Positions 56,534-64,000 of a stretch of 64,000 nucleotides of DNA are shown here, piece by piece. Origin of the DNA: Chelativorans sp. AA-79 (GTDB lineage: Bacteria; Pseudomonadota; Alphaproteobacteria; Rhizobiales; Rhizobiaceae). Position 1 is the first letter of the stretch, and each line of letters starts with the position of its first letter. The notes below the pieces were generated by a model. It saw only the letters and a list, made by a program, of their open reading frames with translations. It was not told the DNA's origin and searched no databases. The position numbers and the translations under genes are program-made. The stretch covers positions 3,426,001-3,490,000 of the forward strand of contig NZ_CP120361.1 of the NCBI RefSeq assembly GCF_029457495.1, written 5' to 3'.

Positions 56534-56672
56534 GTTCAGGCATGGATCCTCGGGTCAAGCCCGAAGATGACGAGGGGCATAGATGCCCTCGCCAATCGCC
56601 AACGCTGGAGCTTTGCGCCGAACATCCCCACTTCGTCATCCTCGGGCTCGACCCAAGGATCCATGCCTGAAC
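56534..56672. repeat. Intergenic repeat family C, copy 3
   Basis: About 139 bp. Left arm GTTCAGGCATGGATCC with CTCGGGTCAAGCCCGAAG; right arm CTCGGGCTCGACCCAAG with GGATCCATGCCTGAAC, with GATGACGAGG and CGTCATCC as inner ends. It lies between the PfkB kinase and cysQ, which converge. Confidence 0.88.
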
Positions 56673-56693
56673 GTCGAAGCACGACCAACGCCT

Positions 56694-56738
56694 GGATCAT
56701 GATGCCGAAAAGTGGATGCCGGTTTTCGGGATCATGCT
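56694..56738. repeat. Rhizobial palindrome (family D) after cysQ
   Basis: A 45-bp interrupted palindrome with GATCATGATGCCGAAAA and TTTTCGGGATCATGC around GTGGATGCCGG. Sequences of this form (GAAAAGTGG...CCGGTTTTC) are frequent intergenic palindromes in Mesorhizobium and Brucella relatives. It abuts the cysQ stop codon and may double as its terminator. Confidence 0.75.
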
Positions 56739-57557
56739 CTAATCCCGAGCCCGCCCCTCGGCGATGAAGAACGGGTTGGCGAAGGCTTCGAGCCCCTCCC
56801 CGCCCTTCGGGCCGTAGGTGAAGGGCTCGCCGTCGAGCGTGAGCGTGCGGCCGCCGGCGGCGCGCAGCACCGCATCGCCGGCCGCGGTGTCCCATTGCAT
56901 GGTGCGGCCGTAGCGCGGATAGAGATCGGCATCGCCGCGCGCAAGCATGCAGAATTTCAGCGAAGAACCGATGGAGACCGTCTCCGCGCCCGGATAGCGG
57001 GCGATGAAGGCTTCCGTCTCCGGTGTCAGATGGGAGCGGCTTGCGACGATTGCGGGCGGGTTCCCGCGCGCCCGTGCCCGTATCTCGCGGCGGCTCGCGA
57101 TCGCGCCGTCCGGACATTCGGCCTCGAAGGCCCCGCCCGGCCGCCCGGAATAGAGAAGCCCCCGCGCGGGCGCGTAGACCACGCCCGCGACCGGCGCACC
57201 TGCCTTCACATAGGCGATGTTCACGGTGAAATCCGGCCGGCGCTCGATGAATTCGCGGGTGCCGTCGAGCGGGTCGACCAGGAAAAAGCCCTCGTCGCCG
57301 CAGGCCGGCAGAACGCCGCCCGAGGCCTCCTCTTCCGAAACGCAGGGCGTGCCCGCGACGGTGGCGCGCAGGCCTTCGAGGATAACGCGCTCGGCGGCGC
57401 GGTCGGCCTCCGTCACCGGCGAGGCGTCGGACTTCCGCTCGACGCTCACGCCGGCTTCGTAATGCGCCATGATCTCGCGGCCGGCGGCAAGCGCCAGATC
57501 CTCGAACAGGGCGAGAAGGGCGGTTTCGTCGGAAACCAAAGAGGTCTCGGTCAGCAA
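56739..57557 (-). CDS. cysQ: 3'(2'),5'-bisphosphate nucleotidase CysQ
   Basis: A 272-residue inositol-monophosphatase-fold enzyme that removes a phosphate from PAP, the product left after PAPS-dependent sulfation or reduction. Metal and substrate motifs are readable: [25 protein letters not shown] and the C-terminal [18 protein letters not shown] start it at a TTG (57557), which overlaps the cysNC stop by seven bases and has AGGAG eight bases upstream; an ATG seven codons earlier (57578) is the alternative. It completes a cysD-cysNC-cysQ operon. Confidence 0.92.
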   Translation of the reverse strand: MLTETSLVSDETALLALFEDLALAAGREIMAHYEAGVSVERKSDASPVTEADRAAERVILEGLRATVAGTPCVSEEEASGGVLPACGDEGFFLVDPLDGTREFIERRPDFTVNIAYVKAGAPVAGVVYAPARGLLYSGRPGGAFEAECPDGAIASRREIRARARGNPPAIVASRSHLTPETEAFIARYPGAETVSIGSSLKFCMLARGDADLYPRYGRTMQWDTAAGDAVLRAAGGRTLTLDGEPFTYGPKGGEGLEAFANPFFIAEGRARD

Positions 57558-59473
57558 TAGCCGCGCTCCTGCAGCCATTTCTCCAGCTCATCGGCCATGT
57601 CCTCGGGCGAACGGGCCGCCGTGCGCAGGTGGACATCCGGGTTTTCCGGCGCCTCGTAAGGCGAGTCGACACCGGTGAAGTTCTTGATCTCGCCCTTGAG
57701 CGCCCGCGCGTAGAGCCCCTTCGGGTCGCGCTTCGCGCACTCCTCGAAAGGCGTGTCAACGAACACCTCCACGAACTCGCCCTCCGCCATGAGGTCCCGC
57801 GCCATGCGGCGTTCGGCCTGGAAGGGCGAGATGAAGGAAACGAGCACGATCAAACCCGCATCCGCCATCAGGCGCGCCACCTCGGCCACCCGGCGGATGT
57901 TCTCCACCCGGTCCTCCTCGGTGAAGCCGAGGTCTCGGTTGAGGCCGTGGCGCACATTGTCGCCGTCGAGAATATAGGTGTGGCGGCCGGCCGCGTGCAG
58001 CTTCTTTTCCAGGAGATTGGCGACGGTCGACTTGCCGGAGCCGGAAAGCCCGGTGAACCACAGCACCGCCGGCTTCTGGTGCTTGAGGGCCGCGCGCGAG
58101 GACTTGCTCACATCCAGCGCCTGCCAATGGATGTTCGCCGCACGGCGCAGCGGATGCAGGATCATGCCCGCGCCCACCGTGGCATTGGTCACCCGGTCGA
58201 TCAGGATGAAGGAGCCGGTCGAGCGGTTCTCCGCGAAGGGATCGAAGGCAACGGGCGACTGGAGCGAAAGATTGCAGACGCCCACCGCGTTGAGTTCCAG
58301 GCACTTCGCGGCCTCGTGGGCGAAATTGTTGATGTTCACCCGGTGCTTCAGATGCGAGACGGTGGCGCTCACCTGGTCCGTCTCGGTGCGCAGCAGATAC
58401 ATGCGGCCGGGCATCAGGGGATGCTCGTCGAACCAGACGATGTTGGCGGTGAACTGGTCGGCCACATGGGGCCGCGCATCCGGCGCGACCAGAAGCTCGC
58501 CGCGCGAGACCTCCACCTCGTCTTCCAGGACGAGCGTGACGGCCTGGCCCTGCACGGCGCTGTCCAGGTCGCCGTCATAGGCGACGATGCGCTTGACGCG
58601 GGTGCGCCGGCCCGACTTGGCGACCACCACATCTTGGCCCACCGCGATCTCGCCTGAAGCGACGGTCCCGGCAAAGCCGCGGAAATCCAGATTGGGCCGG
58701 TTCACATACTGCACGGGAAAGCGGAAGGGCCTCGCATCGGCCGCCGGCTCGATGTCCACCGTCTCCAGATGCTCGATAAGCGACGGCCCGGCGTACCAGG
58801 GAGTACGCTCCGAGGCACGCGTGACGTTGTCGCCGTCGCGCGCCGACATCGGGATCGGCACGACCGAGGCGAAGCCGAGATCCTTCGCGAAGGACTCGTA
58901 GTCGGCGACGATCCTCGCGAAGACCTCCTCGTCGAAATCGACGAGATCGATCTTGTTCACGGCGAGCACGATGTGGCGGATGCCGAGCAGCGAAGCGATG
59001 ATGGAATGGCGGCGCGTCTGCTGCAGCACGCCCTGGCGGGCATCCACCAGCACCACCGCGAGATCGGCCGACGAAGCGCCCGTCGCCATGTTGCGCGTGT
59101 ATTGCTCGTGACCGGGCGTGTCCGCCACGATGAACTTGCGCCGGGGCGTGGAGAAGAAGCGGTAGGCGACGTCGATGGTGATGCCCTGCTGGCGCTCGGC
59201 CTCCAGCCCATCGACCAGCAGCGCGAAATCGATCTCGCCGCCATTCGTGCCGTGCTTCCTGGAATCCTGCTCGAGCGCGGCGAGCTGGTCCTCGAAGATG
59301 AGCTTGGTGTCGTAGAGCAGGCGGCCGATCAGGGTCGACTTGCCGTCATCCACGGAACCGCAGGTGAGGAAACGCAGGAGCGTCTTCTTCTCCTGGGATG
59401 CGAGGTAGGAGCGGATGTCGGCGCTCTCGGCCTCGGGCTCGAGAAGCGCGCTTGCGGCGTCGGCGGTCAGCAT
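57551..59473 (-). CDS. cysNC: Bifunctional sulfate adenylyltransferase large subunit/adenylylsulfate kinase
   Basis: A 640-residue fusion. Residues 1 to about 440 are CysN, an EF-Tu-like GTPase that drives APS synthesis with CysD; the GTP loop reads GSVDDGKST and DTPGHEQ is present, then NKIDLV. Residues about 465-640 are CysC, APS kinase, which makes PAPS; its ATP loop is GLSGSGKST and DGDNVR and [10 protein letters not shown] follow. This arrangement is that of NodQ/CysNC in rhizobia. Start ATG 59473 overlaps the cysD stop by one base (TGATG). Confidence 0.95.
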   Translation of the reverse strand: MLTADAASALLEPEAESADIRSYLASQEKKTLLRFLTCGSVDDGKSTLIGRLLYDTKLIFEDQLAALEQDSRKHGTNGGEIDFALLVDGLEAERQQGITIDVAYRFFSTPRRKFIVADTPGHEQYTRNMATGASSADLAVVLVDARQGVLQQTRRHSIIASLLGIRHIVLAVNKIDLVDFDEEVFARIVADYESFAKDLGFASVVPIPMSARDGDNVTRASERTPWYAGPSLIEHLETVDIEPAADARPFRFPVQYVNRPNLDFRGFAGTVASGEIAVGQDVVVAKSGRRTRVKRIVAYDGDLDSAVQGQAVTLVLEDEVEVSRGELLVAPDARPHVADQFTANIVWFDEHPLMPGRMYLLRTETDQVSATVSHLKHRVNINNFAHEAAKCLELNAVGVCNLSLQSPVAFDPFAENRSTGSFILIDRVTNATVGAGMILHPLRRAANIHWQALDVSKSSRAALKHQKPAVLWFTGLSGSGKSTVANLLEKKLHAAGRHTYILDGDNVRHGLNRDLGFTEEDRVENIRRVAEVARLMADAGLIVLVSFISPFQAERRMARDLMAEGEFVEVFVDTPFEECAKRDPKGLYARALKGEIKNFTGVDSPYEAPENPDVHLRTAARSPEDMADELEKWLQERGYC

Positions 59474-60378
59474 CAGAAATATCCCTCGCGCTTCTTCTTT
59501 TCCATCGAGCCGGCCTCGTCGCGGTCGATGAGGCGGCCCTGGCGCTCTGAGGTGCGCGCCGTCAGCATCTCGGAAACGATGTCCTCGAGCGTCGCGGCCG
59601 AGGAGTCGATGGCGCCCGTCAGCGGGTAGCAGCCAAGGGTGCGGAACCGCACCACACGTTCCTCGATCTTTTCCCCAGGCATGAGCTTCATGCGTTCGTC
59701 ATCGACCATGATCGTCATGCCCCCGCGATCCACGACCGGCCGCTTCTTGGCGAAGTAGAGCGGAACGATCGGAATCTCCTCCTGCAGAATGTACTGCCAG
59801 ATGTCGAGCTCCGTCCAGTTGGAGAGGGGGAATACGCGGATCGATTCGCCCGGTGCGACGCGGGTGTTGTAGATGTTCCACATCTCCGGCCGCTGGTTCT
59901 TCGGGTCCCAGCTGTGATTGGCCGTGCGGAAGGAGAAGATGCGCTCCTTGGCGCGGCTCTTCTCCTCGTCGCGGCGCGCGCCGCCGAAAGCCGCGTCGAA
60001 GTCGTATTTGTCGAGCGCCTGGCGCAGCGCCACGGTCTTCATGATGTGGGTGTGGACGTTGGAGCCGTGGTCGAACGGGTTGATGCCGTCGCGCACGCCC
60101 TCCTCGTTGATATGCACCAGGAGATCGAAGCCCAATTCCGCCGCCATGCGGTCGCGGAAGGCGGTCATCTCCTTGAATTTCCACGTCGTGTCGACGTGGA
60201 GAAACGGGAATGGCGGCTTGGCCGGATGGAAGGCCTTCATCGCCAGATGAAGCAGCACCGACGAATCCTTGCCGATGGAATAAAGCATCACCGGCCTGGA
60301 GAAATTCGCCGCAACCTCCCGCATGATGTGGATCGACTCGGCTTCGAGACGCTGGAGGTGGGTAAGCTGTGCCGCCAT
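59473..60378 (-). CDS. cysD: Sulfate adenylyltransferase small subunit
   Basis: A 301-residue ATP-pyrophosphatase subunit of ATP sulfurylase. The PP-loop is [14 protein letters not shown] and the core includes [13 protein letters not shown] and [15 protein letters not shown]. It partners with CysNC. The C-terminal basic end ([24 protein letters not shown]) is typical. ATG 60378 follows AAGAAGGTACCACC. It is the first gene of the operon; no cysH (PAPS/APS reductase) gene is near. Confidence 0.95.
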   Translation of the reverse strand: MAAQLTHLQRLEAESIHIMREVAANFSRPVMLYSIGKDSSVLLHLAMKAFHPAKPPFPFLHVDTTWKFKEMTAFRDRMAAELGFDLLVHINEEGVRDGINPFDHGSNVHTHIMKTVALRQALDKYDFDAAFGGARRDEEKSRAKERIFSFRTANHSWDPKNQRPEMWNIYNTRVAPGESIRVFPLSNWTELDIWQYILQEEIPIVPLYFAKKRPVVDRGGMTIMVDDERMKLMPGEKIEERVVRFRTLGCYPLTGAIDSSAATLEDIVSEMLTARTSERQGRLIDRDEAGSMEKKKREGYF

Positions 60379-60769
60379 GGTGGTACCTTCTTGCGATTTG
60401 GGCGCATTCCGGGAACGCGCCGGTTAGTCGCAATACCATTGCTGCAAGAGCGATCACAAGGCGACCAAAACTAAACGCGCTTCCCGATCGCCCCCATGTT
60501 TTGCGCCATTCGCTGTGAAAGCGGAAAGTTCTTCCGGTGCTTACGGGCAACGGCCCTTTACTTCGACCGTTTTGCCGGTTGACCGTTCAGGCATGGGTTC
60601 CTCGGGTCAGCCCGAGGATGACGAGAGCATGGGATGCATCCGCCAAGTGCCACTCGGCGATTCGCGGAAAACCTCTTCTCCTCGTCATGCTCGGGCTGAC
60701 CCGAGCAACCCATGCCCGAACGTCGACGCACCACCATCGGTCAGAGCACTTGGTATAGAAGAGGAGAAG
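60379..60769. other. Gap between cysD and the aminotransferase gene
   Basis: About 390 bases. The stretch 60595-60721 is a family C repeat. The rest (60379-60594) should carry the cysD promoter; no coding frame or clear operator was recognised. Confidence 0.5.
60595..60721. repeat. Intergenic repeat family C, copy 4
   Basis: About 127 bp with outer arms GTTCAGGCATGGGTTCC and GGAACCC-like (AACCCATGCCCGAAC) and inner palindromes CTCGGGTCAGCCCGAG and CTCGGGCTGACCCGAG, plus GATGACGAG and CTCGTCATGC. The core differs from copy 1 by one base (TCAG for TCAAG). Confidence 0.85.
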
Positions 60770-61891
60770 TCAGGCCTCCCGCGCCGCGCGGCGGATCGTG
60801 GCGACGACCCGGTCCTGCTCCGCCTCGGACAGATAGGGGTGCATGGGCAGGCAGAGGATGCGGGCGGGGAGGCTCTCGGAGACCGGCAGGCCCTTCGGCG
60901 TGCGCGGATAGGCGGCATAGGCCTCCTGCACGTGCAGCGGCTTCTCGTAGTAGACGACGGAAGGGATGCCTTCCTCCCTGAGCGCCGCCCTCACCGCGTC
61001 CCGCGCGGGCGTCTCAATCGCATATTGCGCCCAGGCCGAGCGGTTGCCCGACGGGATCACGGGAACCTTCACCACGTCGCCCAGGGCGTCGCTGTAGCGC
61101 GCTGCGACCTTCTGGCGCAATTCCATCTCCTCCGGCAGGATGGCCAGCTTCTCAATCAGGATCGCCGCCTGCATCGTGTCGAGCCTGGAATTGAGCCCGA
61201 CGCGCACATTGTCGTACTGGCTGCGGCCCTTGCCATGGAAGGCGACGGAGCGGAGGATCTCGGCGAGCTCCCCGTCATTGGTGAACATGGCGCCGCCGTC
61301 GCCGTAGCAGCCGAGCGGCTTGGCGGGATAGAAGCTCGTGCCGGCCACGTCGCCGAAGGCGCCGCACATGGTGTTGCCCTGGGAGCCGCCCGTCGCCTGG
61401 GCCGCATCCTCGATGACGAACAGGCCCTCGCGCTCGGCAATCCGTGCGATGCCGGCATAATCGGCGGCGAGGCCGAAGAGGTCGACCGGGATGACGGCCC
61501 TGGGCGCAAGCTCACCCTTCTCCCGCACTGCGGCGATCGCGGCCTCCAGGCTCGCCGCATCGATATTGTAAGTGTCCGGGTCGATGTCGACGAAGACCGG
61601 CGCGGCTCCCACCAGCGCCACCACTTCCGCCGTGGCCGCGAAGGTGAAGCTCGGCACGAACACGGCGTCGCCCGGCCCGATGCCCTTCGCCATCAGCGGG
61701 ATCTGCAGCGCATCCGTGCCGTTGGCGCAGGCGACCGCGTGCTTGACGCCCAGATAGGCCGCGATCTTCTCCTCGAACTCGGCGACCTCGGGACCCAGGA
61801 TGTAGCGCCCTTCCGCCAGCACCTTGGCCAGCCTCTTTTCCAGCTTCTCCTGGATGCGCTCGCGCTGCTTGCCGAGATCGATGAACTGCAT
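60770..61891 (-). CDS. DegT/DnrJ/EryC1/StrS sugar aminotransferase
   Basis: A 373-residue PLP-dependent aminotransferase that puts an amino group on a nucleotide-linked keto sugar in polysaccharide synthesis. The N-terminus is MQFIDLGKQRERIQEKLEKRL. The PLP Lys is in TSFYPAKPLGCYGDGGA, with ACANGTDALQI and VIPVDLFGLAADY before it. ATG 61891 follows GGCAGGACGGC. It is divergent from the phosphomannomutase gene. The sugar substrate cannot be told from the sequence. Confidence 0.93.
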   Translation of the reverse strand: MQFIDLGKQRERIQEKLEKRLAKVLAEGRYILGPEVAEFEEKIAAYLGVKHAVACANGTDALQIPLMAKGIGPGDAVFVPSFTFAATAEVVALVGAAPVFVDIDPDTYNIDAASLEAAIAAVREKGELAPRAVIPVDLFGLAADYAGIARIAEREGLFVIEDAAQATGGSQGNTMCGAFGDVAGTSFYPAKPLGCYGDGGAMFTNDGELAEILRSVAFHGKGRSQYDNVRVGLNSRLDTMQAAILIEKLAILPEEMELRQKVAARYSDALGDVVKVPVIPSGNRSAWAQYAIETPARDAVRAALREEGIPSVVYYEKPLHVQEAYAAYPRTPKGLPVSESLPARILCLPMHPYLSEAEQDRVVATIRRAAREA

Positions 61892-62109
61892 GCCGTCCTG
61901 CCTTGCCCCTGAGAATCCGATTGCGCCGCGCCGAAGGCGCGTCGTGCTTTTCGCAACCCGCCGTGCTTTTCGCAAGGAAAAGGAACGTTCACTCTGTCGC
62001 AGGCATTGTTACACGCGGTGACTTGGGCGGGCCGCTTGGCGTTTGCGTTGCACAATTTTCACATCTAACACATAGCTATCTGCGCGCCAGACCAGGAGAC
62101 AGGAAACGC

Positions 62110-63465
62110 ATGAGTGCTCCCTTCAAGGCCTATGACGTTCGCGGCCGGATCCCGGAAGAGATCAACACCCCCTTCGCCTACCGCTTCGCCCAGGCGACGA
62201 AAGAGGCGCTGGGCACGAAATCCGTCGTGGTCGGCCACGACATGCGGCTCGACAGTCCCGCGCTTGCCGGCGCATTGACGCAAGGGCTTCTGGACAGCGG
62301 CGTGGACGTGCTTCCAGTCGGGCAGTGCGGTACGGAAGAGGTCTATTTCCACACCGCCCACTCGGGCGCGGATGCGGGCCTCATGGTGACCGCCAGCCAC
62401 AACCCGCCCGACTACAACGGCATCAAGATGGTGCTGGAAGGGGCTGCGGCGGCCACGCCGGACAACGCCTTCGACCCCATCGAGGAACTGCTGCGCTCCG
62501 ACAAGGTGTTCCCGACGGCCCGGAGCTACGCGGAGCGTGGCACGCTTCACCCGATCTGCGACCGCAATCTCTATATCGAGCGCCTGCTGGAAGAGGTCGC
62601 CGGGCAGGACCTGAAGTCCATGAAGATCGTCTGCCACGCCGGCAATGGCTGCGCCGGGCCGGTGATCGATCTTCTGGAAAAGCACCTGCCCTTCACCTTC
62701 ATCAAGATCGACCATGATCCCGATCCGTGGCTGCCGAACGGCGTGCCGAACCCGCTGCTGCCGGAGAAGCGCCAGAAGGCCAGCCAGGCCGTCATCGACC
62801 ACGGCGCGGACCTCGCCATCGCCTGGGACGGCGATTTCGACCGCTGCTTCCTCTACGATCACAAGGGCCGCTTCGTGGAGGGCTATTATCTCGTCGGCAT
62901 GATCGCCCAGCGCCTGCTCAAGAAGGCGCCGGGCGGCACCATCCTCTACGATCCGCGGCTGACCTGGAACACGATCGACGTGGTGGAGAGCGCGGGCGGC
63001 GTCGCCAAGGCCTGCCGCACGGGCCATGCCTATTTCAAGCGCATGATGCGCGAGGAGAACGCCGTCTATGGCGGCGAGATGAGCGCGCACCACTATTTCC
63101 GCGACTTCGCTTTTTGCGATTCGGGCATGCTCGCCTGGCTCGACGTGGTCTGCGAGCTTTCGGCCACCGGGGTCAGCCTGGCCGAAACGCTGGAGGAGCG
63201 CATCGCCGCCTTCCCCTGCTCCGGCGAGATCAACTTCACCGTGGCGGACGCCAAGGCCGTGCAGGACAGGGTGGCGGGTCATTACCAGCGCTTCAACCCG
63301 GCGCTCGAGACCATCGACGGGCTCGGCATGGCCTTCGACGACTGGCGCTTCAACCTGCGCGCCTCCAACACCGAGCCGCTGTTGCGCCTCAACGTGGAGA
63401 CGCGCGCCGACCAGAAGCTGCTGGAGGAAAAGGTGCAGGAACTGCGCAGGCTGATCGAGGCATAG
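62110..63465 (+). CDS. Phosphomannomutase/phosphoglucomutase
   Basis: A 451-residue enzyme of the alpha-D-phosphohexomutase family, which interconverts hexose 1- and 6-phosphates for nucleotide-sugar synthesis. The phosphoserine loop is TASHNPPDYNG, the metal-binding loop is AWDGDFDRC and the sugar-binding loop is GEMSAHHYFRDF; the phosphate loop is RASNTEPLLRLN. ATG 62110 follows GGAGACAGGAAACGC. Length is normal. It is divergent from the DegT gene. Confidence 0.93.
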   Translation: MSAPFKAYDVRGRIPEEINTPFAYRFAQATKEALGTKSVVVGHDMRLDSPALAGALTQGLLDSGVDVLPVGQCGTEEVYFHTAHSGADAGLMVTASHNPPDYNGIKMVLEGAAAATPDNAFDPIEELLRSDKVFPTARSYAERGTLHPICDRNLYIERLLEEVAGQDLKSMKIVCHAGNGCAGPVIDLLEKHLPFTFIKIDHDPDPWLPNGVPNPLLPEKRQKASQAVIDHGADLAIAWDGDFDRCFLYDHKGRFVEGYYLVGMIAQRLLKKAPGGTILYDPRLTWNTIDVVESAGGVAKACRTGHAYFKRMMREENAVYGGEMSAHHYFRDFAFCDSGMLAWLDVVCELSATGVSLAETLEERIAAFPCSGEINFTVADAKAVQDRVAGHYQRFNPALETIDGLGMAFDDWRFNLRASNTEPLLRLNVETRADQKLLEEKVQELRRLIEA

Positions 63466-63544
63466 GATTGACGAGCGGGCGCGGCACTCCACATTTCTGG
63501 CTAATTATGCTAGCCTTGTTGGCCAGGAATTATGGAGCGCACCC

Positions 63545-63811
63545 ATGCAGGTCAATATCCTGGAAGCGAAGAACCGGCTTTCCGAGCTCGTGAAGACGGC
63601 CGCGGCCGGCGAGGAGGTCATCATCGCCAATCGCGGCAAGCCCGTCGCCAAGCTCGTGAAGGCGGAGGAATCTTCAATCTCCGGCCGTGATGTGGAACGC
63701 AGTGAAATCGACCGTCGCTTGGCGGCATATCTCGCGGACATCGATCGCATACCCGATCGCCCCGATGCCTTTGACCCTCTGGAATGGGACGAATGGGGGC
63801 TGCCTAAGTGA
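63545..63811 (+). CDS. Phd/YefM-type antitoxin
   Basis: An 88-residue antitoxin with the Phd-fold start MQVNILEAKNRLSELVKTAAAGEEVIIANRGKPVAKLV. The acidic C-terminal tail (DIDRIPDRPDAFDPLEWDEWG) is the usual toxin-binding part. The gene overlaps the following PIN-domain gene by four bases (GTGA), so the pair is translated together. The stretch before it (63466-63544) should hold the operon promoter. Confidence 0.92.
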   Translation: MQVNILEAKNRLSELVKTAAAGEEVIIANRGKPVAKLVKAEESSISGRDVERSEIDRRLAAYLADIDRIPDRPDAFDPLEWDEWGLPK

Positions 63812-64000
63812 TCGTCGCCGATACGTCGGCGATCATAGCCGTTCAACTCGCCGAGCCCGAACGCCCGCTGTTCGTCGAGACCATGAAGGACGCCGGAAAA
63901 GTGCTTGTCAGTTCGGTTTCAGTGGTGGAAGCTCAAATGGTTATGTATGGCCGACGTGGCCACCCCGGCGTGCTTTCACTCGACCGCTTCCTCAACGATC
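63808..64000 (+). CDS. PIN-domain VapC-type toxin (cut by window end)
   Basis: The first 64 codons of a PIN-domain ribonuclease toxin run to the window edge. It starts with GTG at 63808 inside the antitoxin stop. The first acidic residue is in IVADTSAIIAV, and the second part of the active site begins with SVVEAQMVMYGRRG. This is the VapC pattern of tRNA or rRNA cleavage toxins. The remaining half, with the later Asp residues, lies outside the window. Confidence 0.9.
   Translation, partial: MIVADTSAIIAVQLAEPERPLFVETMKDAGKVLVSSVSVVEAQMVMYGRRGHPGVLSLDRFLND

Overview
The window is GC-rich chromosomal DNA from an alphaproteobacterium, almost certainly of the order Rhizobiales/Hyphomicrobiales and most like the Phyllobacteriaceae (Mesorhizobium, Chelativorans, Aquamicrobium relatives). 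Supporting genes are a MucR/Ros regulator, a Pha/Mrp antiporter operon, the chvE-gguABC sugar transport unit with a GbpR-like regulator, the betI-betA-betB order, a TIGR03808-type Tat beta-helix protein, and several rhizobial-type intergenic palindromes. No plasmid, phage, transposase, CRISPR or rRNA signature is seen, and genus assignment is inference.

Layout. 1-5.5 kb: a PAS histidine kinase, a small DUF5330-type protein, sufE, a translationally coupled pair (DUF6456 protein and a stand-alone DnaA domain-IV protein), a small conserved-looking protein and mucR. 5.8-11.8 kb: a complete Mrp/Pha cation/proton antiporter operon (A to G, minus strand) with a repeat arm between A and B. 12-21 kb: msrB, oligopeptidase B, two c-type cytochromes, superoxide dismutase, a haloacid dehalogenase, an L,D-transpeptidase and a HerA-like ATPase. 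21-28 kb: methylmalonyl-CoA mutase (mutA-mutB), corA, a GFA protein, a 5'-truncated doc toxin gene and a Tat-exported beta-helix protein. 28-33 kb: a divergent SDR gene lacking the catalytic Tyr and Lys, the betIBA-type operon behind a perfect BetI-like operator, and tRNA-Pro(CGG). 33-42 kb: a GGDEF protein with a broken active site, a large autotransporter, a double CAP-domain protein, a secreted unknown protein and an MFS transporter.

42-56.5 kb is a sugar catabolic island: an SDR, dgoA, dgoK, an alpha-ketoglutarate-semialdehyde dehydrogenase, a galactose/arabinose dehydrogenase, an IlvD/Edd-type sugar-acid dehydratase, gguC, gguB, gguA, chvE, a divergent gbpR-like regulator and a PfkB kinase. 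Together they can import D-galactose and L-arabinose, oxidise them at C1, dehydrate the acids, and then either phosphorylate and cleave the hexose acid or oxidise the pentose branch to 2-oxoglutarate. 56.7-63.5 kb holds cysD-cysNC-cysQ (sulfate activation and PAP turnover), a DegT sugar aminotransferase and a phosphomannomutase, which together suggest surface polysaccharide synthesis, perhaps sulfated. The window ends inside a Phd/VapC-type toxin-antitoxin pair.

Four families of intergenic palindromic repeats (called A, B, C and D here) fill most longer gaps. Family A is about 220-236 bp with near-perfect terminal inverted repeats, and its four copies all lie in the same orientation. The most useful candidates for new biology are the DnaA-domain-IV/DUF6456 pair, the catalytically altered SDR facing the bet operon, the GGDRF protein that keeps its I-site, and the mixed arabinose/galactose route in which GguC may supply a missing step.
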